DNA of 64,000 nucleotides from Curtobacterium pusillum (GTDB lineage: Bacteria; Actinomycetota; Actinomycetes; Actinomycetales; Microbacteriaceae), in NCBI GenBank assembly GCA_002025645.1, contig CP018783.1:2914001-2978000 (forward strand), written 5' to 3'. The position numbers were made by a program, and so were the translations under genes. Below are positions 43,968-52,173 of the stretch, piece after piece. The notes under the pieces were generated by a model. That model was given only the letters and a program-made list of their open reading frames with translations. It did not search any database and had not been told where the DNA came from. Within the stretch, counting starts at the first letter, position 1. Each line of letters begins with the position of its first letter.

Positions 43968-44756
43968 ATGTACGCAACCGAGCGGCACGACGCGATCGCA
44001 GCAGCGCTGCAGGACGCTGGCCGGGTCTCCGTCGCCGATCTGGCCGAGCACTTCGACGTCACGACCGAGACCGTCCGGCGTGACCTCGACACCCTCGAGT
44101 CCGCCGGGGTCCTGCGCCGGGTCCACGGTGGAGCCGTGCCGATCGGCCGCTCCAGCGTCGTCGAACTCACCGTCGCCGAGCGCGAGGGACAGCACAACTC
44201 CGCGAAGTCCGCGATCGCCCGGGCCGCCATGCGCCTGGTGCCGTCGACCTTCACGGGCTCGATCGCCATCGACGCCGGCACCACGTGCGCTGCCGTCGCG
44301 GCCGAACTCGCCCGCTGGGAGCCGGCCACCGCCGGTGCGACCATCACGGTCATCACGAACTCGGTCCCGATCGCCGCGACCCTGCAGCACAGCGAGCACG
44401 TCGAACTGCACCTGCTCGGCGGCCGCGTCCGTGGGGTCACGAGCGCCGCGGTCGGCACCGCCACCGTCGAGCAGATCGGTGCCCTGCGGCCCGACATCGC
44501 CTTCGTCGGCACGAACGGCCTGTCCGCCGGGTTCGGTCTGAGCACCCCCGATGAGTACGAGGCTGCCGTCAAGGGCGCGTACGTCCTCGCCGCCCGTCGT
44601 GCGGTCGTGCTCGCGGACGCAGCCAAGCACGGGGTCGAAGCACTGATGCGGTTCGCCCGGCTCGACGAGATCGACACCGTCGTCACCGACCAGGAGCCGC
44701 CCGCCGACCTCGCCGGGGCCCTGACCGACGCCGACGTCGAGGTGGTCGTCGCATGA
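43968..44756 (+). CDS. fruR: DeoR-family regulator of the fructose operon
   Basis: 262 residues. The N-terminal DeoR helix-turn-helix (RHDAIAAALQDAGRVSVADLAEHFDVTTETVRRDLDTLE, read as consecutive parts) carries the DeoR family signature TxxTxRRDLxxLExxG. The C-terminal sugar-phosphate sensor domain has IAIDAGTTCAA, ITNSVPIA, LHLLGGRVRG and FVGTNGLS. Adjacent fruK and fruA make fructose-1-phosphate the likely inducer. AAGGAG precedes the ATG. It overlaps fruK by 4 bases, so regulator and enzymes are one operon. Confidence 0.9.
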   Translation: MYATERHDAIAAALQDAGRVSVADLAEHFDVTTETVRRDLDTLESAGVLRRVHGGAVPIGRSSVVELTVAEREGQHNSAKSAIARAAMRLVPSTFTGSIAIDAGTTCAAVAAELARWEPATAGATITVITNSVPIAATLQHSEHVELHLLGGRVRGVTSAAVGTATVEQIGALRPDIAFVGTNGLSAGFGLSTPDEYEAAVKGAYVLAARRAVVLADAAKHGVEALMRFARLDEIDTVVTDQEPPADLAGALTDADVEVVVA

Positions 44757-45781
44757 GCGAGCAGCACGCGGACCCCGGCGCCGTCACGAGCACCCGCATC
44801 GTCACGGTCACCCCGAACCCCAGCCTCGATCGCACCATCGAGCTCGCCGGTGAACTCCAGCGCGGCGCCGTCCAGCGCGCGACCCGGAGCACGGCCGAGC
44901 CCGGCGGCAAGGGCGTCAACGTCTCCCGTGTCGTCGTCGCGAGCGGCGGCGACACCGTGGCGGTCCTGCCCGGCGACGAGCTCGACCCGGTCCTGCTCGG
45001 CCTCGCGACCCGCGGCATCCCGACGGCCGCGATGCCGATCGGTGCCCCACTCCGCTCGAACGTCACCGTCACCGAGCCGACCGGCACGACCACGAAGCTC
45101 AACGAGCCCGGGCCGTCCCTCGCCGGCCGTCTCGACGACCTCGCCACCCTCGTCGCGGACACCGCCGGGGCGACCGCCACCGGACCGGCCGCCCGCTGGG
45201 TCGTGTTCGCCGGATCCCTGCCGCCGGGGTTGCCCGACGACGCACTCGCCGTCCTGGTGCGGGCCGTCCGGGAGCGCCACGGCGACGACGTCCGGATCGC
45301 GGTCGACTCGTCCGGCGTGCCGTTCACCGCGCTGTTGCAGTCCGGCGAGCGGATCGACCTGGTGAAGCCGAACGCCGAGGAGCTCGCCGAGGTCGTCGGC
45401 GGCGACCCCGACGAGTTCGAGCGCGACGTCGACGCCGCAGCCGATGCCGCCCAGCGACTCCGTGACAAGAACGTCGGCACCGTGCTCCTGACCCTCGGCA
45501 GCGCCGGCGCGGTCCTCGTCACGGAGCGGGGGAGCCACGCCGCTGCCGCACCGCGGATCGTCGCCCGCTCGACCGTCGGCGCGGGAGACTCCTCGCTCGC
45601 CGGCTACCTGCTCGCCGAGGTCGCCGGGCAGCCGCCCGAGCAGTGCCTCGCCCAGGCCGTCGCCACCGGAGCCGCCGCAGCGGCACTCCCCGGGAGCGAC
45701 GTGCCCGCCCTCGACCACACCGACCCCGCGGCCATCACCGTCCGGGCGCTGCAGCAGCACGCGGCGACCGAACTGGCCTGA
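44753..45781 (+). CDS. fruK: 1-phosphofructokinase
   Basis: 342 residues, PfkB/ribokinase fold. TVTPNPSLDRTIEL near the N-terminus and PGGKGVNVSRVV near residue 50 are the 1-phosphofructokinase signatures. The ATP-site catalytic motif VGAGDSSLAGY lies near residue 280 and NAEELAEVVGG near 207. It converts fructose-1-phosphate, made by the PTS protein encoded next, to fructose-1,6-bisphosphate. The start ATG overlaps the fruR stop (ATGA). Confidence 0.95.
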   Translation: MSEQHADPGAVTSTRIVTVTPNPSLDRTIELAGELQRGAVQRATRSTAEPGGKGVNVSRVVVASGGDTVAVLPGDELDPVLLGLATRGIPTAAMPIGAPLRSNVTVTEPTGTTTKLNEPGPSLAGRLDDLATLVADTAGATATGPAARWVVFAGSLPPGLPDDALAVLVRAVRERHGDDVRIAVDSSGVPFTALLQSGERIDLVKPNAEELAEVVGGDPDEFERDVDAAADAAQRLRDKNVGTVLLTLGSAGAVLVTERGSHAAAAPRIVARSTVGAGDSSLAGYLLAEVAGQPPEQCLAQAVATGAAAAALPGSDVPALDHTDPAAITVRALQQHAATELA

Positions 45782-45842
45782 CCCCCCCACCCCGAACACT
45801 GCACGTCCTGCGCCGAGCGGCGCCCTTGCAAAGGAGCAACCC

Positions 45843-47972
45843 ATGTCCGTCAACACGAGTCCACGCCTCATCAGCGTCCAACTCGTCGGCCTCGACGAGG
45901 ACCTCGGCGCCACGTCGAGCGACGTCATCCGCGTGCTCGCCGACCGCGTCGCCGCGACCGGTCGTGCGGCGGACGGTGCCGTGCTCGCCGAGGACGCCAT
46001 CAAGCGCGAGGCGAGCGTCGGCACCGGCGTCCCCGGCGGCATCGCCATCCCGCACGCCCGGTCCGCATCGGTGTCCGAGCCCACCCTCGCGATGAGCCGC
46101 CTCGCCCGGAAGGTGTCGTTCGGCGCCCCGGACGGCGACGCGGACATCGTCTTCATGATCGCGGTGCCCGAGGGCGCCGACAAGGACCACCTCACGGTCC
46201 TCTCGACCCTCGCCCGTGCGCTGATCCGCGACGACTTCACCGCCGCCCTCCGCGCCGCCTCGACCCCGCAGGAGATCGTCGACCTGGTCGATCGCGAGGT
46301 GAGCGGTGAGGTCGCCGAAGCCGGCGTCGGGAAGGCGAGCAGTGCCTCCAGTCCGACGACCGCGACGGGCGCGACGACCGCGACGGGCGCAACCACCGCG
46401 GGCGCGTCGGACGCGACCGACGGATCGGGCGCGACCGCGCACCGCAAGGTCATCGTGGGCGTCACCGCCTGCCCGACCGGCATCGCGCACACCTACATGG
46501 CTGCCGACGCCCTCGTCGCCGCTGCCCAGCGGGCCGGCGCCGAGATGCACGTCGAGACGCAGGGATCCTCGCAGGTCGAGCCGCTCGACCCGGCACTCAT
46601 CGCCCGCGCCGACGCCGTCGTGTTCGCGGTGGACGTCGACGTGCGCGACCGCAGCCGCTTCGCCGGCAAGCCCCTCGTCTCCGGACCCGTGAAGCGCGGC
46701 GTGGACGAGCCCGACACGATGATCGCCGAGGCGCTCCGCGCCGCAGACGACCCGAACGCCGCGCGCGTCCAGGGCGGTGCAGCCACGACCGAGACGAACA
46801 CGAAGAACGAGCACTTCGGCCAGGCGCTCAAGCGCTGGCTGCTCACGGGCGTCAGCTACATGATCCCGTTCGTCGCCGGCGGTGGGCTCCTCATTGCGCT
46901 CGGCTTCCTCCTCGCCGGGTACGGCATCGCGCTGCAGCACGGTGACTCCGGCCAGAACAACGCGGTGTTCACGCTCACGAACTACACGCTGCTCAACCTG
47001 CCGCCGGAGGGTCTCGGCTACTACCTCGGCGCCGCCGCGTTCCAGATCGGCGGGATCTCCCTCGGCTTCCTGGTCGCAGCGCTCGCCGGGTACATCGCCT
47101 ACGCCATGGCCGACCGACCCGGCATCGCGCCCGGCTTCGTCGCCGGTTCCATCGCGGTCTTCATGAACGCCGGGTTCCTCGGCGGCCTGATCGGTGGCCT
47201 CATCGCCGGTGCCGCCGCGTACTGGATCGGCCGCATCCCGACCTGGCGCTGGCTGCGTGGCCTGATGCCCGTCGTGATCATCCCGCTGTTCGCGTCGATC
47301 ATCGCCTCCGGCCTGATGCTGCTCGTGCTCGGTGGGCCGATCGCCTGGCTGATGACCCAGCTGACCGAGTTCCTCAACTCGCTGTCCGGTGCCTCCGCGA
47401 TCCTGCTCGGCATCATCCTCGGCCTGATGATGGCGTTCGACCTCGGCGGTCCGGTGAACAAGGTTGCGTACGCGTTCGCCGTCGCCGGCCTCGGTGCCGG
47501 GTCGGCCACGAACGTCGTCCCGTTCGAGATCATGGCCGCGGTCATGGCCGCCGGCATGGTCCCCCCGCTCGCCCTGGCGCTCGCCTCGACCGTCCTGTAC
47601 CGCAAGGGCTTCACGAAGCCGGAGCGCGAGAACGGCAAGGCCGCCTGGTTGCTCGGCGCCTCGTTCATCTCCGAGGGTGCGATCCCGTTCGCGGCCGCCG
47701 ACCCGCTGCGGGTCATCCCGGCGTCGATGGTGGGCGCTGCGGTCACGGGCGCGATCTCGATGGCGGCCGGCGTGACCTCGCGGGCCCCGCACGGTGGGAT
47801 CTTCGTGTTCTTCGCCATCGGGGACGTCGCGATGTTCATCGTGGCGATCCTGGCGGGCACGGTCGTCTCGGCGCTCGTGCTGGTGGGGCTCAAGAAGTGG
47901 GTGCGGAAGGCGCCGGCGGCGGACGCCGCTGTGTCGGAGACCGCGGGCGACCGCGTCGCCGTCGCCGTGTAG
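45843..47972 (+). CDS. fruA: Fructose PTS transporter, fused EIIA-EIIB-EIIC
   Basis: 709 residues. EIIA (about 1-150) has phospho-acceptor His71 in IAIPHARS. EIIB (about 200-300) has Cys210 in GVTACPTGIAHTYMAA. EIIC (from about 325) has roughly nine helices with WLLTGVSYMIPFVAGGGLLIALG and the GGPVNKVAYAF motif. It imports and phosphorylates fructose to fructose-1-phosphate. The Thr/Ala/Gly linker between EIIA and EIIB is encoded by tandem 18-base repeats (around 46357-46398) and begins with the dispersed 13-mer TGCCTCCAGTCCG (46343-46355). No HPr or EI gene is nearby. AAAGGAG precedes the ATG. A perfect 48-base palindrome follows. Confidence 0.96.
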   Translation: MSVNTSPRLISVQLVGLDEDLGATSSDVIRVLADRVAATGRAADGAVLAEDAIKREASVGTGVPGGIAIPHARSASVSEPTLAMSRLARKVSFGAPDGDADIVFMIAVPEGADKDHLTVLSTLARALIRDDFTAALRAASTPQEIVDLVDREVSGEVAEAGVGKASSASSPTTATGATTATGATTAGASDATDGSGATAHRKVIVGVTACPTGIAHTYMAADALVAAAQRAGAEMHVETQGSSQVEPLDPALIARADAVVFAVDVDVRDRSRFAGKPLVSGPVKRGVDEPDTMIAEALRAADDPNAARVQGGAATTETNTKNEHFGQALKRWLLTGVSYMIPFVAGGGLLIALGFLLAGYGIALQHGDSGQNNAVFTLTNYTLLNLPPEGLGYYLGAAAFQIGGISLGFLVAALAGYIAYAMADRPGIAPGFVAGSIAVFMNAGFLGGLIGGLIAGAAAYWIGRIPTWRWLRGLMPVVIIPLFASIIASGLMLLVLGGPIAWLMTQLTEFLNSLSGASAILLGIILGLMMAFDLGGPVNKVAYAFAVAGLGAGSATNVVPFEIMAAVMAAGMVPPLALALASTVLYRKGFTKPERENGKAAWLLGASFISEGAIPFAAADPLRVIPASMVGAAVTGAISMAAGVTSRAPHGGIFVFFAIGDVAMFIVAILAGTVVSALVLVGLKKWVRKAPAADAAVSETAGDRVAVAV

Positions 47973-47987
47973 TCGACGTCACCACCT

Positions 47988-48035
47988 GACGGACGGGAGG
48001 CACGGTGCCAGCTGGCACCGTGCCTCCCGTCCGTC
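47988..48035. terminator. 48-base perfect palindrome between convergent genes
   Basis: 24-base perfect arms (GACGGACGGGAGGCACGGTG... and complement) with no spacer, between fruA and the hexosaminidase gene. Probable bidirectional terminator and member of the GCCTCC hairpin family. A second perfect palindrome, GTGGTCGCGACCAC, follows at 48037-48050. Confidence 0.85.
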
Positions 48036-48100
48036 TGTGGTCGCGACCACCCCGTCGAGTGAGCAGAGACCGTCGGGTCACCCGCCACTCAGCGCGGCCG

Positions 48101-49804
48101 CTACTCGGCGATGTTCGCCGTCACCGCGTCGATGTACGCCGCACGCTCCTCGCGCGAGTGCGGACGCCCGGGCACGCCCGGACGCTGCTCCCACGGGAAC
48201 GGCCCGGCCTCGTGCCGGTACTCGATCCCCATCGCCTCGAGCCGTGCCACGTGCTCGGCGAGCCGCCCGCGGAACTCGGCGACGTCGCGTGGGCCGGTGA
48301 CGTCGGCCGACCAGAGCGCCTCGGCGAGGGCGGCGACGCGGGGGAACAGCTGGTAGTCGAGCTTCCGGGCGGTGTCGACGTGCTCGGTCCACATGTTGCC
48401 CTGGCCACCGATGACGTGGGCACGCTCGGCGTCCGTGAGGTCCGACGGCACCGGGTCGAACGCGAAGACGTCGTCGACGGTGAGCACGATCGACACCGGG
48501 ATCGGCTCGGTCTCGAGGTCGCTCTGCCGGTAGTCGAGGTACACCTGGTCGTCCGGGGCGGAGATGACGTCGTGGCCGCGCTTGGCCGCGGTCCGGGCGC
48601 CGGTCAGGCCGCGCCACGAGACGACGGTCGCGGACGGCGCGAGCGTGCCGCCCTCGAGGATCTCGTCCCACCCGAACGCCCGCCGGCCGTGTGACTCGAC
48701 GTGCGAGGCGAGCTGCCCGATGATCCAGGCCTGCAGCTGCTCTTCGTCCTCGAGTCCGAGCTCGCGGATGCGCTCCTGCGTGCGGGGGTCGTTCTCCCAC
48801 TGCACCTTCGGGCACTCGTCGCCACCGACGCCGATGTACTCGGACGGGAACAGCGCGATCACCTCGTCGAGGACGTCCTTGAAGAAGTCGACGGTGCTGT
48901 CCTCGGCGTTGAGGACGTCCTCCGCGATGCCCCACTCGGTCCAGACGTCGATCGGCTGCCCGGAGACCCCGAGCTCCGGGTACGCGGCGAGGGCAGCGCG
49001 GACGTGTCCGGGCGTCTCGATCTCGGGCACGACGGTGACGAACCGGTCGGCTGCGTAGGCGACGATCTCGCGGATGTCGTCCTGCGTGTAGTAGCCGCCG
49101 TGCGGCCGGCCGTCCTTGCCCGCCACCGCCAGCGAACCGTCGGGGCCTGGCACGTGCGCACCGACCTGCGACTCCGTCCGCCACGAACCGATCTCGGTCA
49201 GGCGCGGGTACTTCCGGATCTCGATGCGCCAGCCCTGGTCCTCGGTGAGGTGGAAGTGCAGGCGGTTGAGGCGGTGGGCGGCCAGCTGGTCGATGACCCG
49301 CATGACCTCGTGCTTGGTGCGGAAGTGCCGGGCGACGTCGAGCATGACGCCGCGCCAGGCGAAGGCGGGGGCGTCCTCCACCGTGACCGCGGGGATCGTC
49401 CACGGGCCGGTGCCGACACGGCCCTTCCGGTAGACGTCGGCGGGCAGGCACTGCAGGAGCGCCTGCACGCCGTAGAAGACACCGGCCGGGCTGCCGCCGG
49501 TGATCTCGACACCGTCGGCGGTGACCACGAGTCGGAAGGACTCCGACCGGTCGCCGGCCGGACCGGCGGGGAGGGTGTCGTCCTCGGCAACGCGCAGGGC
49601 GATGACGTCGGCCGCCGCCCCGGTGCCGTCCGCCGCGTCGCGCACCGGGAGCCCGGTCGAGCCCCTGAGCGTCTGCTGCAGGTACAGTCGGACCGACTCG
49701 GTCGCTGCGTCCGCGGCGATGCGGGTCGACGGGGTGATCGCGAAGGCGCCGGTACCGGACTCGGTGCGGCGCGGTCGTGGGATGAGCATGTCGGAGTCCA
49801 CCAT
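48101..49804 (-). CDS. GH20 beta-N-acetylhexosaminidase
   Basis: 567 residues, no signal peptide, so cytoplasmic. An N-terminal GH20b domain (residues 1-140) is followed by a TIM barrel opening FAWRGVMLDVARHF, with HFHLTEDQGWRIEI and the catalytic pair Asp329-Glu330 in GVGGDECPK. GGQGNMWTE near 465 is also conserved. It removes terminal GlcNAc/GalNAc by substrate-assisted catalysis, presumably from oligosaccharides brought in by the ABC importer at 40403. Start: the ATG at 49804 sits very close to an AGGA; the ATG at 49789 (MLIPRPRR) has better spacing. Divergent, by 30 bases, from the ROK regulator, which probably controls it. Confidence 0.94.
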   Translation of the reverse strand: MVDSDMLIPRPRRTESGTGAFAITPSTRIAADAATESVRLYLQQTLRGSTGLPVRDAADGTGAAADVIALRVAEDDTLPAGPAGDRSESFRLVVTADGVEITGGSPAGVFYGVQALLQCLPADVYRKGRVGTGPWTIPAVTVEDAPAFAWRGVMLDVARHFRTKHEVMRVIDQLAAHRLNRLHFHLTEDQGWRIEIRKYPRLTEIGSWRTESQVGAHVPGPDGSLAVAGKDGRPHGGYYTQDDIREIVAYAADRFVTVVPEIETPGHVRAALAAYPELGVSGQPIDVWTEWGIAEDVLNAEDSTVDFFKDVLDEVIALFPSEYIGVGGDECPKVQWENDPRTQERIRELGLEDEEQLQAWIIGQLASHVESHGRRAFGWDEILEGGTLAPSATVVSWRGLTGARTAAKRGHDVISAPDDQVYLDYRQSDLETEPIPVSIVLTVDDVFAFDPVPSDLTDAERAHVIGGQGNMWTEHVDTARKLDYQLFPRVAALAEALWSADVTGPRDVAEFRGRLAEHVARLEAMGIEYRHEAGPFPWEQRPGVPGRPHSREERAAYIDAVTANIAE

Positions 49805-49815
49805 TCCTCAATGAT

Positions 49816-49824
49816 CTTTCGTAA
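49816..49824. promoter_or_regulatory. CTTTCGTAA in the hexosaminidase/ROK divergent gap
   Basis: The 30-base gap contains ATGATCTTTCGTAATATGG, the only AT-rich stretch nearby. TAATAT may serve as a -10. CTTTC(A/G)TAA recurs in the palindrome at 40371, suggesting a common regulator. Confidence 0.4.
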
Positions 49825-49834
49825 TATGGAGGCT

Positions 49835-50983
49835 ATGGCCGTGGACGAGACCGTGTCAACGCTTCCGAACGGTGTCGTCGGCAGCACTCCGGGGATGCTC
49901 AGGCTCATCAACTCGCGGGCCATCCTCGCCGAGCTCTTCCGTGACGACGGCTCGCACACCGTCACGGAGCTCAGCCGCACCGTCGGCCTCTCGCGCCCCA
50001 CCGTCGAAGCCGCCCTCGCCGACCTGGTGGAGGAGGGCTGGGTGACCGAGGCCGAGGCGATCGCGACGCCGAACAAGGCCGGACGCCGGGCGAAGCGCTT
50101 CCGTGCCGACGCGGCAGCGGGGTCGGTGCTCGGCGTCGACCTCGGCCTGCACGGCATCGTCGGGCTCCGGTCCGACCTGCGCGGCCAGCAGCTCGCCCGG
50201 GTCGAGGAGGTCTACACCGACCTCGCGTCGGCCGAGCAGGCCTGGGACAGCGTGCAGGACGTCGTCCGCCGGCTGGTCGAGGGCACGGACCCGTCCAGGC
50301 TGCTCGCCGCCACGTTCGGCGTGCCGGCCGTCGTCGACCGCTCGGGCGAGATCGACTACACGGTCGCCGTGCCGCAGTGGGTGGAGCGCCGGGTGCCCGG
50401 CCGGATCGGCGACCTGTTCCCCGACTCCGCCACGTTCTTCGACAACGACGCGAAGCTCGCCGCCACGGCCGAAGCCATGTGGGGTCGTTTCCGCGGCGTG
50501 CAGGACGGCCTGTACCTCGTGATGGGCCGCCAGATCGGTGCGGCCTTCCTGGTCGACGGGGCCCTGGCGCGCGGTGCGCGCGGTGCCGCCGGTGAGACGG
50601 GCGGCCTGGCCGTGACCGGTTGGCCCGGTGCCCCGGCCCGACTGGAGGCGCGGATCGCCCCCGGCAGCGACCTCGAGTCCGTCGTGGTGTCGGCCGGGCG
50701 CGGGGACGCGGACGCGGTGGCCGTCGTTCGCGCACTCGCCGAGGACGTCGCCCCCGGCGTCGTGCAGCTCATCGCGACGATCGACCCCGAGGTCGTGGTG
50801 GTCGGTGGCGAGGTCCTGCCCGCTGCCGCGGTGTTCTGCGACGCGCTCACCGAGGTCGTGACGCCGCAGCTCCGGCACCCGGTCGAGATCGTCCCGTCGA
50901 CGGTCGGTCGCGACGCGGTGGCCCGCGGTGCCCTCGCGCGGTCGCTCACCCACGTCCGGACCTCGCACATGGGACTCGGCTGA
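49835..50983 (+). CDS. ROK-family transcriptional regulator
   Basis: 382 residues. An N-terminal winged helix (RAILAELFRDDGSHTVTELSRTVGLSRPTVEAAL, read in two parts) precedes a ROK sugar-kinase-like domain with GVDLGLHGIVGL. ROK kinases have an ATP loop and zinc-binding Cys cluster; the Cys cluster is not seen here, so this is a regulator rather than a kinase. It is divergent from the hexosaminidase, so amino-sugar response is inferred. Start uncertain: ATG 49835 lies only 2 bases after GGAGG, whereas GTG 49841 has ideal 8-base spacing. The dispersed-repeat string CGACTGGAGGCGCGG occurs within the gene near 50639. Confidence 0.88.
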   Translation: MAVDETVSTLPNGVVGSTPGMLRLINSRAILAELFRDDGSHTVTELSRTVGLSRPTVEAALADLVEEGWVTEAEAIATPNKAGRRAKRFRADAAAGSVLGVDLGLHGIVGLRSDLRGQQLARVEEVYTDLASAEQAWDSVQDVVRRLVEGTDPSRLLAATFGVPAVVDRSGEIDYTVAVPQWVERRVPGRIGDLFPDSATFFDNDAKLAATAEAMWGRFRGVQDGLYLVMGRQIGAAFLVDGALARGARGAAGETGGLAVTGWPGAPARLEARIAPGSDLESVVVSAGRGDADAVAVVRALAEDVAPGVVQLIATIDPEVVVVGGEVLPAAAVFCDALTEVVTPQLRHPVEIVPSTVGRDAVARGALARSLTHVRTSHMGLG

Positions 50984-51034
50984 CGTTCAGCCACCGCGCC
51001 GGGTCCTGACAGGGCGTTCAGGGAACATGGGCGC

Positions 51035-51766
51035 ATGACGACTGCCCTGGCCGCGCCGGCCACGACCGTGACAGCCGCCGGCGACCCCTCCACCGACATG
51101 GGTGGACTCTCGGGGCTCGTGCTCCAGCTCATCGACGCCCTGGGGGAGTGGGGTGTCGCACTCATGCTCTTCGTCGAGACGGTGTTCCCGCCGATCCCGT
51201 CCGAGGTGATCCTGCCGCTGGCCGGGTTCCTCGCCGGTGCCGGCCGGATGAACCTCGTGCTCGTCCTGGTGCTCGCGACCCTCGGCTCCTACCTCGGAGC
51301 CCTCGTGCTGTACTGGCTCGGTGCCGTGATCGGCTTCGAACGGACCACCCGGTGGCTCGGCAAGCTGCCGCTCGTCGACGAGGACGACTTCCGCAAGGCC
51401 GCCGACTGGTTCCACCGGCACGGCAAGAGCGCGGTGTTCTTCGGGCGGTTCGTGCCCATCGTCCGCAGTCTCATCTCGCTGCCCGCCGGCGCGGACCGGA
51501 TGCACCTCGGCACCTTCTCGGTGTTCACGATCATCGCGAGCGGGATCTGGAACAGCGCACTCGTGTTCCTCGGCGCGGCCTTCGGGACGCAGTACGGCAA
51601 GGTCGAGCAGTACACCGAGTGGATCGACCGGGTGCTCTACGTCGCGATCGCCGCGGTGGTGGTCACGTTCGTGGTGCGCCGGGTTCGTCGGGCGCGGGCC
51701 GAGCGAGCCGACCGTGCAGGAGCGCACGCCCGCGGTCGTCGTCGTGCCGAACCCGCCGAGGACTGA
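51035..51766 (+). CDS. DedA-family membrane protein
   Basis: 243 residues with about five helices. DedA/VTT landmarks: FVETVFPPIPSEVILPLAGFLAG near residue 50 (the conserved E..FPP.PSE..L...G), GALVLYWLGAVIG, FGRFVPIVRSLISLPAGADRM (the F.RF.P..R...S..AG box) and a basic C-terminal tail. DedA proteins are proton-coupled flippases implicated in recycling undecaprenyl phosphate and phospholipids. An undecaprenyl-P role would connect it with wall and polysaccharide synthesis, but the substrate here is inference. It follows the ROK gene by 51 bases. Confidence 0.92.
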   Translation: MTTALAAPATTVTAAGDPSTDMGGLSGLVLQLIDALGEWGVALMLFVETVFPPIPSEVILPLAGFLAGAGRMNLVLVLVLATLGSYLGALVLYWLGAVIGFERTTRWLGKLPLVDEDDFRKAADWFHRHGKSAVFFGRFVPIVRSLISLPAGADRMHLGTFSVFTIIASGIWNSALVFLGAAFGTQYGKVEQYTEWIDRVLYVAIAAVVVTFVVRRVRRARAERADRAGAHARGRRRAEPAED

Positions 51767-51769
51767 TCC

Positions 51770-51973
51770 TCACGCCTTCGTCAGTGCTGACTCCTTGTGG
51801 GCGGCGCGCCTGCCCGTCTTCTCCGACTCCACGATCCAGTACGGGTCGTCGTCGGTCGGCTTGAACGTCTGCCCGTCGAACTCGAACTCGGACACCCGCT
51901 TCCGCACCAGCTTGCCGGTGGTCTTCCCCTGCGACGTGTTCCAGTGCACGGTGTCGCCGTTCGACAGGGCCAT
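51770..51973 (-). CDS. DUF2945 (Tudor-like) small protein
   Basis: 67 residues. The start GDTVHWNTSQGKTTGKLVRK and the later YWIVESEKTGRRAAHKESAL match the DUF2945 / hypervirulence-associated Tudor-like family, a short SH3-like beta barrel of unknown bacterial role. Its length is typical. CAAGGAGGACACC gives a strong ribosome site before the ATG at 51973. A minus-strand -10-like TACAGT lies at 52015-52020. It converges with the DedA gene, three bases between stop codons. Confidence 0.88.
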   Translation of the reverse strand: MALSNGDTVHWNTSQGKTTGKLVRKRVSEFEFDGQTFKPTDDDPYWIVESEKTGRRAAHKESALTKA

Positions 51974-52173
51974 GGTGTCCTCCTTGCGTGATCGCTCACC
52001 TTCGTGGAGGTCGGACTGTACCCCGATGCATCCGCATGAACACAGGGAAGCAGGCCCATCACGATGTCATAACGTCCACGCGGAATCCGGTGCGGCCGCG
52101 TACCGTACTGGGTGAGTCACCTCGTTGGCAACTGCCACGGATAACCGGGCTCTCGGACGGAACGACACCAACC

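Noticed and set aside
48037..48050. GTGGTCGCGACCAC as a DasR site
   Set aside because: Arms fit the DasR pattern, but it lies between convergent gene ends with no promoter, and a near-copy (GGTCGCGACCACC) follows the hairpin at 57332, so it is better explained as part of the dispersed repeat.
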